Source: an uncultured Collinsella sp.
GTDB taxonomy: Bacteria; Actinomycetota; Coriobacteriia; Coriobacteriales; Coriobacteriaceae
NCBI GenBank assembly: GCA_900555955.1
Contig: USNA01000088.1
Span: 1-5,296 of the forward strand
DNA: 5,296 bases
Direction of reading: 5' to 3'
Positions 1 to 5,207 of the stretch are shown here, piece by piece. Positions within the stretch are counted from its first letter, which is position 1. Each line of letters begins with the position of its first letter. A model generated the notes under the pieces. It searched no databases. It saw only the letters and a program-made list of their open reading frames with translations, and was not told the DNA's origin. A program made the position numbers and the translations under genes.

Positions 1-249
1 CGTGTTGCAGGCGATGACCATGATCTTAACGTCGTGCCTCGATAGCCAGCGGCCCGCCTGCAGCGCAAACGAGCGAACCTCGTCCTCGGTGCGGGTGCCA
101 TAAGGGCAGCGCTTAGTGTCACCGAAATAGTAGACGGACTCGTGCGGAAGCGCCGTTGCGATCGCGCGCGCAACCGTCAGGCCGCCCAGGCCCGAGTCGA
201 ACACGCCGATCGGACGCGTGTCCCCGGCCAGATTATCGATATCGGACAT
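1..249 (-). CDS. murI: Glutamate racemase, N-terminal part (cut by window edge)
   Basis: Glutamate racemase interconverts L- and D-glutamate in the cytoplasm without a cofactor and supplies the D-Glu of the peptidoglycan stem peptide. The 83 visible residues begin MSDIDN and show the family signatures in order: IGVFDSGLGGLTV (residues 14-26, with the catalytic-region Asp18-Ser19), YFGDT (41-45), PYGTR (49-53) and VIACNT (78-83), where Cys81 is the first catalytic cysteine. The window edge cuts the gene right after the ACNT motif. The family is usually about 260-280 aa, so roughly two thirds, including the second catalytic Cys, lies outside. The ATG is the only sensible start, but its ribosome site is poor (GAGG only 2 nt from ATG, and a GAGAGAGA about 13 nt away). 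It lies 51 bp after the HAD gene, with a possible weak terminator between. The identification is secure from the motifs. Confidence 0.95.
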   Translation of the reverse strand, partial: MSDIDNLAGDTRPIGVFDSGLGGLTVARAIATALPHESVYYFGDTKRCPYGTRTEDEVRSFALQAGRWLSRHDVKIMVIACNT

Positions 250-271
250 TACCTCACCAGATTCTCTCTCG

Positions 272-299
272 AAAAAAGCGACCACTCGTGATGCGTCGC
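272..299 (-). terminator. Possible weak intrinsic terminator between HAD gene and murI
   Basis: Read on the minus strand, GCGAC (299-295) and GTCGC (282-278) form a 5-bp stem around a 12-nt loop, and the 3' arm runs straight into six T (277-272). A further CAC/GTG pairing is possible inside the loop. The stem is short, so this may only attenuate transcription from the HAD gene into murI. The opposite strand has no T-tract, so the polarity is clear. Confidence 0.45.
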
Positions 300-300
300 G

Positions 301-1212
301 CTACGAACGGGCTGCGACCAGCAGCTCGGCCGTTGCCACCCAACCGTCGACAATCTTGCCGCGCGTAATATAGGCATTGTCGCAGGCGTCCAAGAACTCC
401 GGGGCACCGGCGCTTGTCAGACCGTTCTCGACCAGGCAGAACATGCCAACATGGCCGGCCATGTAGAAGTCGGACTCGGAGTCGCCGAGCGCAAGCGTCT
501 CCTCGCGCTCGATCCCCAGGTGCTCGCAGAAGCGCGCAATGGCAACGCCCTTGTTGAGACCCGCCGGATTGATGTTGAAGGCGCGGCCGTCCTCGACGCG
601 ATTAAGCTCGAGCGTCGTCGGCTTGGACAGGTGAGTCAGATGGCCGTTGCAAGCCCAGACCAGACCGCAGCCGGCCTCGTCCAGGATGGCCTGGACCTCA
701 TCGTCGGGCACATCGCCGCGCATGCCGACGGTGACCTCACGGTACTTGTAGCCGGTCGACATGTCGTTGTGGTATTCGATCTTGTGCGGCCAGCGGGCAA
801 GGATCTTCTCGCACACGCCGGTCTGCTCGATCACCTGGTGCGGCGTGAGACCGCAGGCGGGGTCGTAGGGCATGTCGCCCGTCAGATACTCCCAGTCGTT
901 GGCCTTGAGATCGTACATGACCAGGCCGCCCATCTCGCCGATGTAGGAGTTGAGGCCGAGCACGCGGGCGTCCTCATGGATCATGGTGCGATTGCGACCC
1001 GAGGTGGGGACCACCTGGATGCCGGCACGGGCGAGCGCGACAACCGCCTCGACGAGCTTGGTCGAGGGATTGCCGTCGTTATCGCGCAGCACGCACGAGC
1101 CGGGGGCGAGCATCGTGGCGTCCAGATCGGTAAAGACATACTTGACCTTGGCAAGACGCTCGCGCATCTCGCCCGAAAGCTCGGCAACGGTCGGCAGGAT
1201 GTTGTGGGACAT
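301..1212 (-). CDS. HAD-superfamily (Cof/MPGP-like, type IIB) phosphatase of unknown substrate
   Basis: This is a 303-aa cytoplasmic phosphatase of the haloacid dehalogenase superfamily. Motif I is FTDLDAT (27-33), with nucleophile Asp29 and acid/base Asp31. Motif II is TSGR (70-73). The motif III lysine is Lys221 in NKG. Motif IV is GDSESD (243-248), with Mg-binding Asp244 and Asp248. The long insert between motifs II and III (about residues 85-215) is the expected C2-type cap, which sets substrate choice in the Cof, sucrose-phosphatase and mannosyl-3-phosphoglycerate phosphatase groups. Motif I has Ala where most relatives have Gly (DLDGT). I chose the ATG at 1212 because GGAG (1218-1221) sits 5 nt upstream and the protein then starts shortly before motif I. 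The open frame continues 28 codons upstream but would overlap the end of murE. The gene starts 31 bp after the murE stop, so co-transcription is likely. The fold is certain; the substrate is not. Confidence 0.9.
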   Translation of the reverse strand: MSHNILPTVAELSGEMRERLAKVKYVFTDLDATMLAPGSCVLRDNDGNPSTKLVEAVVALARAGIQVVPTSGRNRTMIHEDARVLGLNSYIGEMGGLVMYDLKANDWEYLTGDMPYDPACGLTPHQVIEQTGVCEKILARWPHKIEYHNDMSTGYKYREVTVGMRGDVPDDEVQAILDEAGCGLVWACNGHLTHLSKPTTLELNRVEDGRAFNINPAGLNKGVAIARFCEHLGIEREETLALGDSESDFYMAGHVGMFCLVENGLTSAGAPEFLDACDNAYITRGKIVDGWVATAELLVAARS

Positions 1213-1217
1213 GGTCA

Positions 1218-1221
1218 CTCC
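1218..1221 (-). promoter_or_regulatory. Ribosome binding site of the HAD phosphatase gene
   Basis: GGAG on the minus strand lies 5 nt before the ATG at 1212. It decides the start against the longer open frame that reaches 1296 inside murE. Confidence 0.75.
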
Positions 1222-1243
1222 GTTTACATAGAAGGGGCTTGGT

Positions 1244-2761
1244 CTAGGCGTCGTACGCCGCAAGGATGCGCTTGAGAATCGAACCGTCGCGCTCACAAGG
1301 CTCGGCTCCGTTCTTGCGCAGCATACGCTCTTCCTCGCCCTTACCGGTCACGATGACCACGGCAGGACGGACGGTTTCGCGCACGGCAGTCTCGATAGCG
1401 GCAACGCGATCCGTCACGATTTGCCAGTTATCATTTCCCTGCGCTTGAACGTTGCGCGCGATCTCGGCGCAGATGTCCTCGACATCCTCGGGGCCGGGGT
1501 CATCCTCGGTAATCACGATTCGGTCGGCATACTTGCCAGCGGCGATGCCCATCGTGGTGCGTCGATCGACACCCTTACCGCCCGTAGCGCCAAATACAAC
1601 CGCCAGCTCGCGCTCGGGATAGTTCTCGCGCAAGTCACGCAGGAGCGTCTCGAGGCTCATGCCGTTATGTGCAAAATCGACAACGCCCAAGATTTTGCCC
1701 GATACGGACGGATAGAGCTCCATACGGCCGGGAACGAAGACGCCCTCAAAGCCATGGACGATGCCCTCTTCGGAAATACCCAGGGCCTCGGCGCAGGCAA
1801 TAGCGGCAAGCGCGTTGGACACATTGAACTTAACCGGCGTGGGAATCACAATGTCGCGCATAAAGCGGGGCGTGCGCACCGTTGCCACCACGCCGCAGTC
1901 GCCATTGCGAATCGCCAGCGCAAGCACGTCGGCACGCTCGTCGGTCAGGGAGAACGTCACCGTACGTTCGCAACGAGATGCCGCCTCGAGCACGCGATCG
2001 ACCTTATCCATATCGAGATTGACCACGGCAAAACGGCTCTGCGAGAAGATTTTGAGCTTGCTGGCAAAGTAATCCTCGAGCGTCGGATGCTCAATCGGCG
2101 AAATGTGATCCTCGCCGATATTGGTAAAGGCGCCGACTTCAAAGTCAATCTTGCCCGTTCGCTCGTATTTGAGGCCCTGACTCGATGCCTCCATAACCAG
2201 CCACGGGGCACCCGCCTCCGCAGCATGTGCGATGCGAGACTGCAGCAGGAAGGATTCGGGGGTCGTCAGCTTGGAAGGGCCCGTCTCGATGCCGTCGTCG
2301 AACTCAATGCCCGTATTAAGAGCGGGTCGATGACAGCCCGTAAGCTTGGCCTCGTTGGCGAGGATGCCGCGCAGATAAAAGCTGCAGGTCGACTTGCCCT
2401 TGGTGCCTGTAAAGGCGCAGACCTTCACCTTACCCGACGGGTGCCCATAAAAGGCATCTGCCACCACGGCGAGCGTGCGACGAATATCGCTCACAATCAC
2501 CGCGGGAAGATCAACATCGTAATCGACCTCGGAAACGTAGGCCACGGCGCCATCGGCGATTGCCGAAAGCAGGTACTCGCGCTTAAACGCACGGCCCTTG
2601 CAGACAAACAACGTGTCCGGACGCACCTGGCGCGAGTCATCAGTCGCAAACTCAATGCGTTGGTCGCACGAAGCGCTCGGTCTGGAAACAACAAGGTCAT
2701 CTTCCTCGAGCAACTCTATATAGCGCATCAGAGTTAGCTTCTCTTGTGTCGGACTCGACAT
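1244..2761 (-). CDS. murE: UDP-MurNAc-tripeptide ligase MurE, probably L-lysine/ornithine-type rather than mDAP-type
   Basis: MurE is the cytoplasmic ATP-dependent ligase that adds the third amino acid to UDP-MurNAc-L-Ala-D-Glu. The 505 residues follow the Mur ligase plan. The N-terminal UDP-binding domain (about 1-110) carries DDSRQV (41-46). The ATPase domain (about 115-325) has the P-loop TGTKGKST (118-125), LTTPES (165-170), MEASSQ (190-195), NIGEDH (214-219) and HPTLEDYFASK (225-235), whose Lys235 aligns with the carbamylated lysine. The C-terminal domain (about 340-490) has VPGRME (343-348), DFAHN (362-366), GATGGKG (391-397) and GKGEE (473-477). The third-residue specificity loop reads DDPG (420-423), not the DNPR of DAP-adding enzymes. 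GTKGK, KGRAFKREYLLSAI (55-68) and this loop resemble the streptococcal/lactobacillal lysine-adding MurE as I remember it. The ATG at 2761 is chosen because AGAGAGG lies 7 nt upstream. It heads the cluster with the HAD gene and murI. Confidence 0.93.
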   Translation of the reverse strand: MSSPTQEKLTLMRYIELLEEDDLVVSRPSASCDQRIEFATDDSRQVRPDTLFVCKGRAFKREYLLSAIADGAVAYVSEVDYDVDLPAVIVSDIRRTLAVVADAFYGHPSGKVKVCAFTGTKGKSTCSFYLRGILANEAKLTGCHRPALNTGIEFDDGIETGPSKLTTPESFLLQSRIAHAAEAGAPWLVMEASSQGLKYERTGKIDFEVGAFTNIGEDHISPIEHPTLEDYFASKLKIFSQSRFAVVNLDMDKVDRVLEAASRCERTVTFSLTDERADVLALAIRNGDCGVVATVRTPRFMRDIVIPTPVKFNVSNALAAIACAEALGISEEGIVHGFEGVFVPGRMELYPSVSGKILGVVDFAHNGMSLETLLRDLRENYPERELAVVFGATGGKGVDRRTTMGIAAGKYADRIVITEDDPGPEDVEDICAEIARNVQAQGNDNWQIVTDRVAAIETAVRETVRPAVVIVTGKGEEERMLRKNGAEPCERDGSILKRILAAYDA

Positions 2762-2768
2762 ACAAAGA

Positions 2769-2775
2769 CCTCTCT
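2769..2775 (-). promoter_or_regulatory. Ribosome binding site of murE
   Basis: AGAGAGG on the minus strand is spaced 7 nt from the ATG at 2761. It fixes this start; the frame stays open for 56 more codons up to 2929, but that stretch matches no part of MurE. Confidence 0.75.
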
Positions 2776-2836
2776 CGCTAAATTCAGCCTTAAAGGGCAG
2801 AAGACGTCCCGCGGCAGAAACGATGAAACATTCTGT

Positions 2837-2842
2837 ATTATC
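2837..2842 (-). promoter_or_regulatory. Candidate -10 box for the murE cluster
   Basis: GATAAT on the minus strand matches TATAAT at five of six positions and would give a 5' leader of roughly 70 nt before murE. No good -35 hexamer lies 16-18 nt upstream, so the call is weak. Confidence 0.25.
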
Positions 2843-2861
2843 AACCATCCTAATATGCCAC

Positions 2862-2891
2862 CTGACCTTGCACGCATCACAGCCTTCTAAA
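2862..2891 (+). promoter_or_regulatory. Candidate promoter for the asnB leader
   Basis: CTGACC (2862-2867) and TCTAAA (2886-2891) each match four of six sigma-70-type consensus bases with an 18-nt spacer. Transcription would start near 2898, just before the proposed antiterminator arm at 2908. The match is weak and rests partly on position. Confidence 0.25.
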
Positions 2892-2907
2892 AAATTGCAT
2901 GGACTGT

Positions 2908-2999
2908 GCCGTGGTCTAATAAATGGCAACAGTGTTCACCCCGTGTAAAAACAAGGAAATCTGGGTGCTGTTCTTTAACATAGCGTTCGCAACCACGGC
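2908..2999 (+). promoter_or_regulatory. Possible antiterminator / riboswitch-like domain of the asnB leader
   Basis: GCCGTGGT (2908-2915) is perfectly complementary over 8 bp to ACCACGGC (2992-2999), which is the 5' arm of the terminator-like hairpin at 2991-3031. The two folds cannot coexist. The long-range stem encloses a bulged hairpin in which AACAG (2928-2932) pairs with CTGTT (2968-2972) and CACCC (2937-2941) pairs with GGGTG (2963-2967), with a 4-nt TGTT bulge on the 5' side and a 21-nt loop. A P1-like closing stem around an internal hairpin, overlapping a terminator arm, is typical of regulatory leaders. I do not recognise the class. It lacks the T-box consensus, because the base run before AACCACGG is TTCGC rather than GGTGG. 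Ligand and function are unknown. Confidence 0.45.
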
Positions 3000-3015
3000 C
3001 CGCCGCTTCGTCTGA
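2923..3015 (+). CDS. Speculative 30-codon leader ORF before asnB
   Basis: An ATG at 2923 opens a 30-codon frame that ends at TGA 3013-3015, inside the apical loop of the terminator-like hairpin. The peptide starts MATVFTPCKNK, has a hydrophobic middle (IWVLFFNIAF) and ends in TARRFV. It contains two Asn codons (AAC at 2950 and 2977), which would be interesting for an asparagine-related attenuator. Against it, no Shine-Dalgarno sequence is visible upstream, two Asn in 30 is not an enrichment, and a frame this long is expected by chance. I list it only because of its position relative to the hairpin. Confidence 0.15.
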   Translation: MATVFTPCKNKEIWVLFFNIAFATTARRFV

Positions 3016-3035
3016 AGATCGGGACGTGGTTTTTT
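2991..3035 (+). terminator. Intrinsic terminator or attenuator in the asnB leader
   Basis: On the plus strand AACCACG (2991-2997) pairs with CGTGGTT (3025-3031). After a G/A mismatch, CCCG (2999-3002) pairs with CGGG (3020-3023), and CTTC (3006-3009) pairs with GAAG (3014-3017) at the tip around GTCT. The 3' arm merges into six T (3030-3035). The minus strand lacks a T-tract at the other end, so it acts on plus-strand transcripts. No plus-strand gene precedes it in the window, so its natural target is the asnB leader or a short RNA. asnB starts 125 bp further on. Confidence 0.65.
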
Positions 3036-3107
3036 CGGTTCGCTCGGCGCTTATGCCCTATCACGAAACAAAAGATTGGCATGATAGTAAAGATTATTTG
3101 ACATCAG

Positions 3108-3128
3108 CTGCCGCAATCCTTGCGGCAG
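3108..3128 (+). promoter_or_regulatory. Perfect 9-bp hairpin upstream of the asnB ribosome site
   Basis: CTGCCGCAA (3108-3116) and TTGCGGCAG (3120-3128) form a perfect 9-bp stem with a TCC loop. No T-tract follows, so it is not an intrinsic terminator. Its loop and 3' arm bases ATCCTT (3116-3121) are also complementary to AAGGAT (3150-3155), which covers the asnB Shine-Dalgarno sequence. The hairpin may therefore keep the ribosome site free, or be part of a translational switch. It could instead be a DNA-level operator. Confidence 0.45.
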
Positions 3129-3148
3129 TACACCTGAGCCGTCAGCAG

Positions 3149-3154
3149 AAAGGA
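3149..3154 (+). promoter_or_regulatory. Ribosome binding site of asnB
   Basis: AAAGGA lies 6 nt before ATG 3161 and selects this start, which yields the required N-terminal Met-Cys. The longer open frame from 3026 would bury the catalytic cysteine at position 47. Confidence 0.8.
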
Positions 3155-3160
3155 TCTTGC

Positions 3161-5029
3161 ATGTGCGGTTTTGTCGGTTTTACCGGTACAGATGAACAGA
3201 GTGAGCTGGTTCTCACGGCCATGATGAATCGCATCATCCACCGTGGTCCCGATATGGGCGGCCAGCATATCGTCGACAACGTTGCCCTTGGCTTCCGTCG
3301 TCTTTCGATTCTCGATCTTTCCGAAGCTGGAGCCCAGCCCATGTCGAGCGACGACGGCAAGGTCACGATTGTCTTCAACGGAGAGATCTACAACTTCCAG
3401 GAGCTTCGCGCCGAGCTGGAGGCGGCCGGCTACGCCTTCCACTGCAACGCTGATACCGAAGTCCTGGTACACGGTTACGAGGAGTGGGGCGAGGACCTGG
3501 TCAACCGTCTGCGCGGCATGTACGCGTTCGTGATTCACGACCAGAACAAGGACAAACTCTTTGGTGCTCGTGACATCTTTGGTATCAAGCCGTTCTATTA
3601 CTACCAGGCATCCGATGGCTCGCTGCTGTTTGGCTCCGAGATCAAGAGCTTCCTGGACCATCCCAAGTTTGAGAAGGCTGTCAACCACGACGCGCTGCGC
3701 CCCTACCTGACGCTGCAATTCCCCGCCACGGAGGAGACCTTCTTTAAGGGCGTGTTCAAGCTTGCCCCGGCGCATTGCTTTACGTATGACCTGACGACCA
3801 ACACCATGGACATCAAGCGTTACTGGAGCTGTGACTTCACCGACGACAACTCCAAGACCTTCGAGGAGTACGTGGACGAGTGCGACAAGGTCGTGCACGA
3901 AAGCGTCGCTGCGCACCGAATCGCCGATGTTAAGGTGGGCTCGTTCCTTTCTGGCGGTGTGGACTCCAGCTACATTGCCGCCTGTCTCATGCCCGACACC
4001 ACGTATTCTGTCGGTTTCGATTACAAGAACTTCAACGAGACCAACTACGCCGCCGAGCTTTCCGACAAGCTGGGCATCAAGAACGTGCGCAAGATGATTA
4101 CCGCCGACGAGTTCTTTGATGCACTGCCCGATATCCAGTACCACATGGACGAGCCGCAATCGAACCTGTCCAGCGTGCCGCTGTACTATCTGGCGCAGAT
4201 GGCCTCCAAGGAGGTCACCGTCGTCCTTTCGGGCGAGGGTGCCGACGAGCTGTTTGCCGGCTATGAGTGGTACGAGGACACCCCCGAGATGCGCACTTTT
4301 AAGAAGCGCGTGCCGCTCGGCGTACGTCGCGCCCTGGGCTCACTCGTTCAGCATCTCCCCTACTTTAAGGGCCACAACTTCCTGACGAAATGCGCCGAGG
4401 TTCCCGAGCGCTGGTATGTGGGTCAGGCCAAGGTGTTCGATCCCTCCGAGGTCGACGAGGTGCTCAAGCCCGCTTATGACACCGGCAAGAACGCCGCCGA
4501 GATGTGCGCCGAGTACTACAAGCAGGTTCCCAACTGCTGCGAGCTTTCCAAGAAACAGTATCTGGATATGAACATGTGGCTACCGGGCGACATTCTGCTC
4601 AAGGCCGACAAGATGTGCATGGCGCATTCTCTGGAGCTTCGCGTCCCGTTTCTGGACAAGAAGGTCATGGAGTTTGCCGAGCACATTCCCGCCAACTACC
4701 GTGTTAACGAAGAAGGCTGCAAGCTCGTTCTGCGTCACGCTGCCAACCGCACGCTGCCCGACGAGTGGGCAACGCGCAAGAAGGTGGGCTTCCCCGTACC
4801 GGTCAAGTTCTGGCTGCGCGAGCAAAAGTACTACGACTACGTAAAGGAATACTTCACCGCACCGTGGGCTGCTGATTTCTTTGACACCGATGCGCTCATG
4901 AAACTGCTCGACGATCACTTTGAGGGTCGCGCGCTCAACCAGCGCAAGATCTATACCACGCTGACGTTCCTCATTTGGTACAAGCGCTTCTTTATCGACG
5001 AGAACAAGAGCACCGAAGTCGCCGCTTAG
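3161..5029 (+). CDS. asnB: Glutamine-dependent asparagine synthetase (AsnB family amidotransferase)
   Basis: The enzyme hydrolyses glutamine and uses the ammonia, with ATP, to convert aspartate to asparagine. The 622 residues hold both expected domains. The N-terminal Ntn glutaminase has Cys2 exposed once Met1 is removed (MCGFVGF), RGPD (28-31), GFRRLSI (44-50) and FNGEIYNF (72-79). The synthetase domain has the pyrophosphate loop SGGVDSS (264-270), LSGEGADELFAGY (356-368), LLKADKM (479-485) and LELRVPFLD (491-499). All key residues are present and the gene is intact. It is longer than E. coli AsnB (554 aa) and close to the Bacillus AsnB/AsnO forms. The start at 3161 is required for the catalytic Cys2 and has a good ribosome site. 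Some members of this family (B. subtilis AsnB, LtsA, lactococcal AsnH) amidate peptidoglycan residues instead. With murE next door that alternative is open. The structured leader suggests regulation. Confidence 0.95.
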   Translation: MCGFVGFTGTDEQSELVLTAMMNRIIHRGPDMGGQHIVDNVALGFRRLSILDLSEAGAQPMSSDDGKVTIVFNGEIYNFQELRAELEAAGYAFHCNADTEVLVHGYEEWGEDLVNRLRGMYAFVIHDQNKDKLFGARDIFGIKPFYYYQASDGSLLFGSEIKSFLDHPKFEKAVNHDALRPYLTLQFPATEETFFKGVFKLAPAHCFTYDLTTNTMDIKRYWSCDFTDDNSKTFEEYVDECDKVVHESVAAHRIADVKVGSFLSGGVDSSYIAACLMPDTTYSVGFDYKNFNETNYAAELSDKLGIKNVRKMITADEFFDALPDIQYHMDEPQSNLSSVPLYYLAQMASKEVTVVLSGEGADELFAGYEWYEDTPEMRTFKKRVPLGVRRALGSLVQHLPYFKGHNFLTKCAEVPERWYVGQAKVFDPSEVDEVLKPAYDTGKNAAEMCAEYYKQVPNCCELSKKQYLDMNMWLPGDILLKADKMCMAHSLELRVPFLDKKVMEFAEHIPANYRVNEEGCKLVLRHAANRTLPDEWATRKKVGFPVPVKFWLREQKYYDYVKEYFTAPWAADFFDTDALMKLLDDHFEGRALNQRKIYTTLTFLIWYKRFFIDENKSTEVAA

Positions 5030-5044
5030 ATTTCGTTATGAATT

Positions 5045-5071
5045 AGCGGTGAACCACGCAGGGTTTCCGCT
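5045..5071 (+). other. Hairpin between asnB and tRNA-Val
   Basis: AGCGG (5045-5049) pairs with CCGCT (5067-5071) and AACC (5052-5055) with GGTT (5062-5065), giving an interrupted 9-bp stem with a 6-nt loop. No T-tract follows and the 3' arm ends on the first base of the tRNA -10 box. It may protect the asnB mRNA end or weakly hinder readthrough; it is not a good terminator. Confidence 0.3.
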
Positions 5072-5076
5072 ATACT
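5071..5076 (+). promoter_or_regulatory. -10 box of the tRNA-Val promoter
   Basis: TATACT matches five of six consensus bases and ends 10 nt before the mature tRNA 5' end, so transcription would start close to it. The -35 region (around 5047-5054) has no good TTGACA match. Readthrough from asnB is also possible because no strong terminator separates them. Confidence 0.55.
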
Positions 5077-5086
5077 CAGTCCCTGC

Positions 5087-5162
5087 GGGCGATTGGCGCA
5101 ACGGTTAGCGCAGGTGCTTTACACGCACAAGGCTGGGGGTTCGAATCCCTCATCGCCCACCA
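5087..5162 (+). tRNA. tRNA-Val (anticodon TAC)
   Basis: The 76-nt gene folds into a full cloverleaf. Acceptor GGGCGAT pairs with ATCGCCC (5152-5158). The D-arm is GCGC/GCGC, and the anticodon loop TTTACAC carries TAC, reading valine GTN codons. The variable loop is 5 nt and the T-loop is TTCGAAT with a 5-bp stem including one G-T pair. Discriminator A is followed by an encoded CCA (5160-5162). The top pair of the anticodon stem (27-43) is a G/A mismatch; the other four pairs are normal. It lies 57 bp after asnB and is followed by its own terminator. Confidence 0.96.
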
Positions 5163-5172
5163 TTGAATTGTT

Positions 5173-5203
5173 AGGCCTCCAGTGATGGAGGCCTTTCTTT
5201 TTT
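5173..5203 (+). terminator. Intrinsic terminator of tRNA-Val
   Basis: AGGCCTCC (5173-5180) and GGAGGCCT (5187-5194) form a perfect 8-bp stem with a 6-nt loop, followed by a T-rich tract (TTTCTTTTTT, 5194-5203). It sits 10 nt after the tRNA CCA end and would end both tRNA transcripts and any readthrough from asnB. Confidence 0.92.
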
Positions 5204-5207
5204 GTGC

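Larger units (their letters stand above)
2762..3160. other. Divergent murE/asnB intergenic region with structured asnB leader
   Basis: This 399-bp stretch separates the divergent murE and asnB starts and contains no convincing protein gene. The murE-proximal third (2762-2860) is AT-richer and should hold the murE promoter. The asnB-proximal part (about 2900-3160) contains, on the plus strand, a possible antiterminator, a terminator-like hairpin with a T-tract and a hairpin next to the asnB ribosome site. Open frames continue from both genes into the region (murE to 2929, asnB back to 3026), but both genes have good internal starts with ribosome sites and family-typical N-termini. Confidence 0.8.

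Noticed and set aside
156..368. 70-codon plus-strand frame across murI and the HAD gene end
   Set aside because: Arg/Pro-rich translation typical of an off-frame read. It crosses two supported genes.
451..1275. 274-codon plus-strand frame opposite the HAD gene
   Set aside because: It is antisense to a gene with all four HAD motifs and its translation has no family signature.
1421..2737. 438-codon open frame on the plus strand opposite murE
   Set aside because: It lies entirely antisense to a well-supported murE, shows no recognisable domain and follows from the GC-rich codon use of the real gene.
2895..2920. TTGCAT plus TCTAAT as an asnB promoter
   Set aside because: The hexamers are only 14 nt apart, too close for a sigma-70-type promoter.
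2762..2929. 56-codon N-terminal extension of murE
   Set aside because: The extra residues match nothing in MurE, and ATG 2761 has a well-spaced AGAGAGG.
2960..3035. T-box riboswitch before asnB
   Set aside because: AACCACGG followed by a GGGACGTGG-type 3' arm and T-tract looks T-box-like, but the tRNA acceptor-binding UGGN is absent (TCGC instead) and I cannot find a Stem I with a specifier loop.
3098..3103. Perfect TTGACA as a -35 box for asnB
   Set aside because: No -10-like hexamer lies 15-19 nt downstream; that place is occupied by the GC-rich hairpin arm.
3026..3160. N-terminal extension of asnB
   Set aside because: It would begin inside the terminator hairpin and bury the catalytic Cys. 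ATG 3161 has a good ribosome site and gives the required Met-Cys start.
3104..4159. 351-codon minus-strand frame opposite asnB
   Set aside because: It is the reverse-strand shadow of asnB and encodes a low-complexity Val/Leu-rich sequence with no motif.
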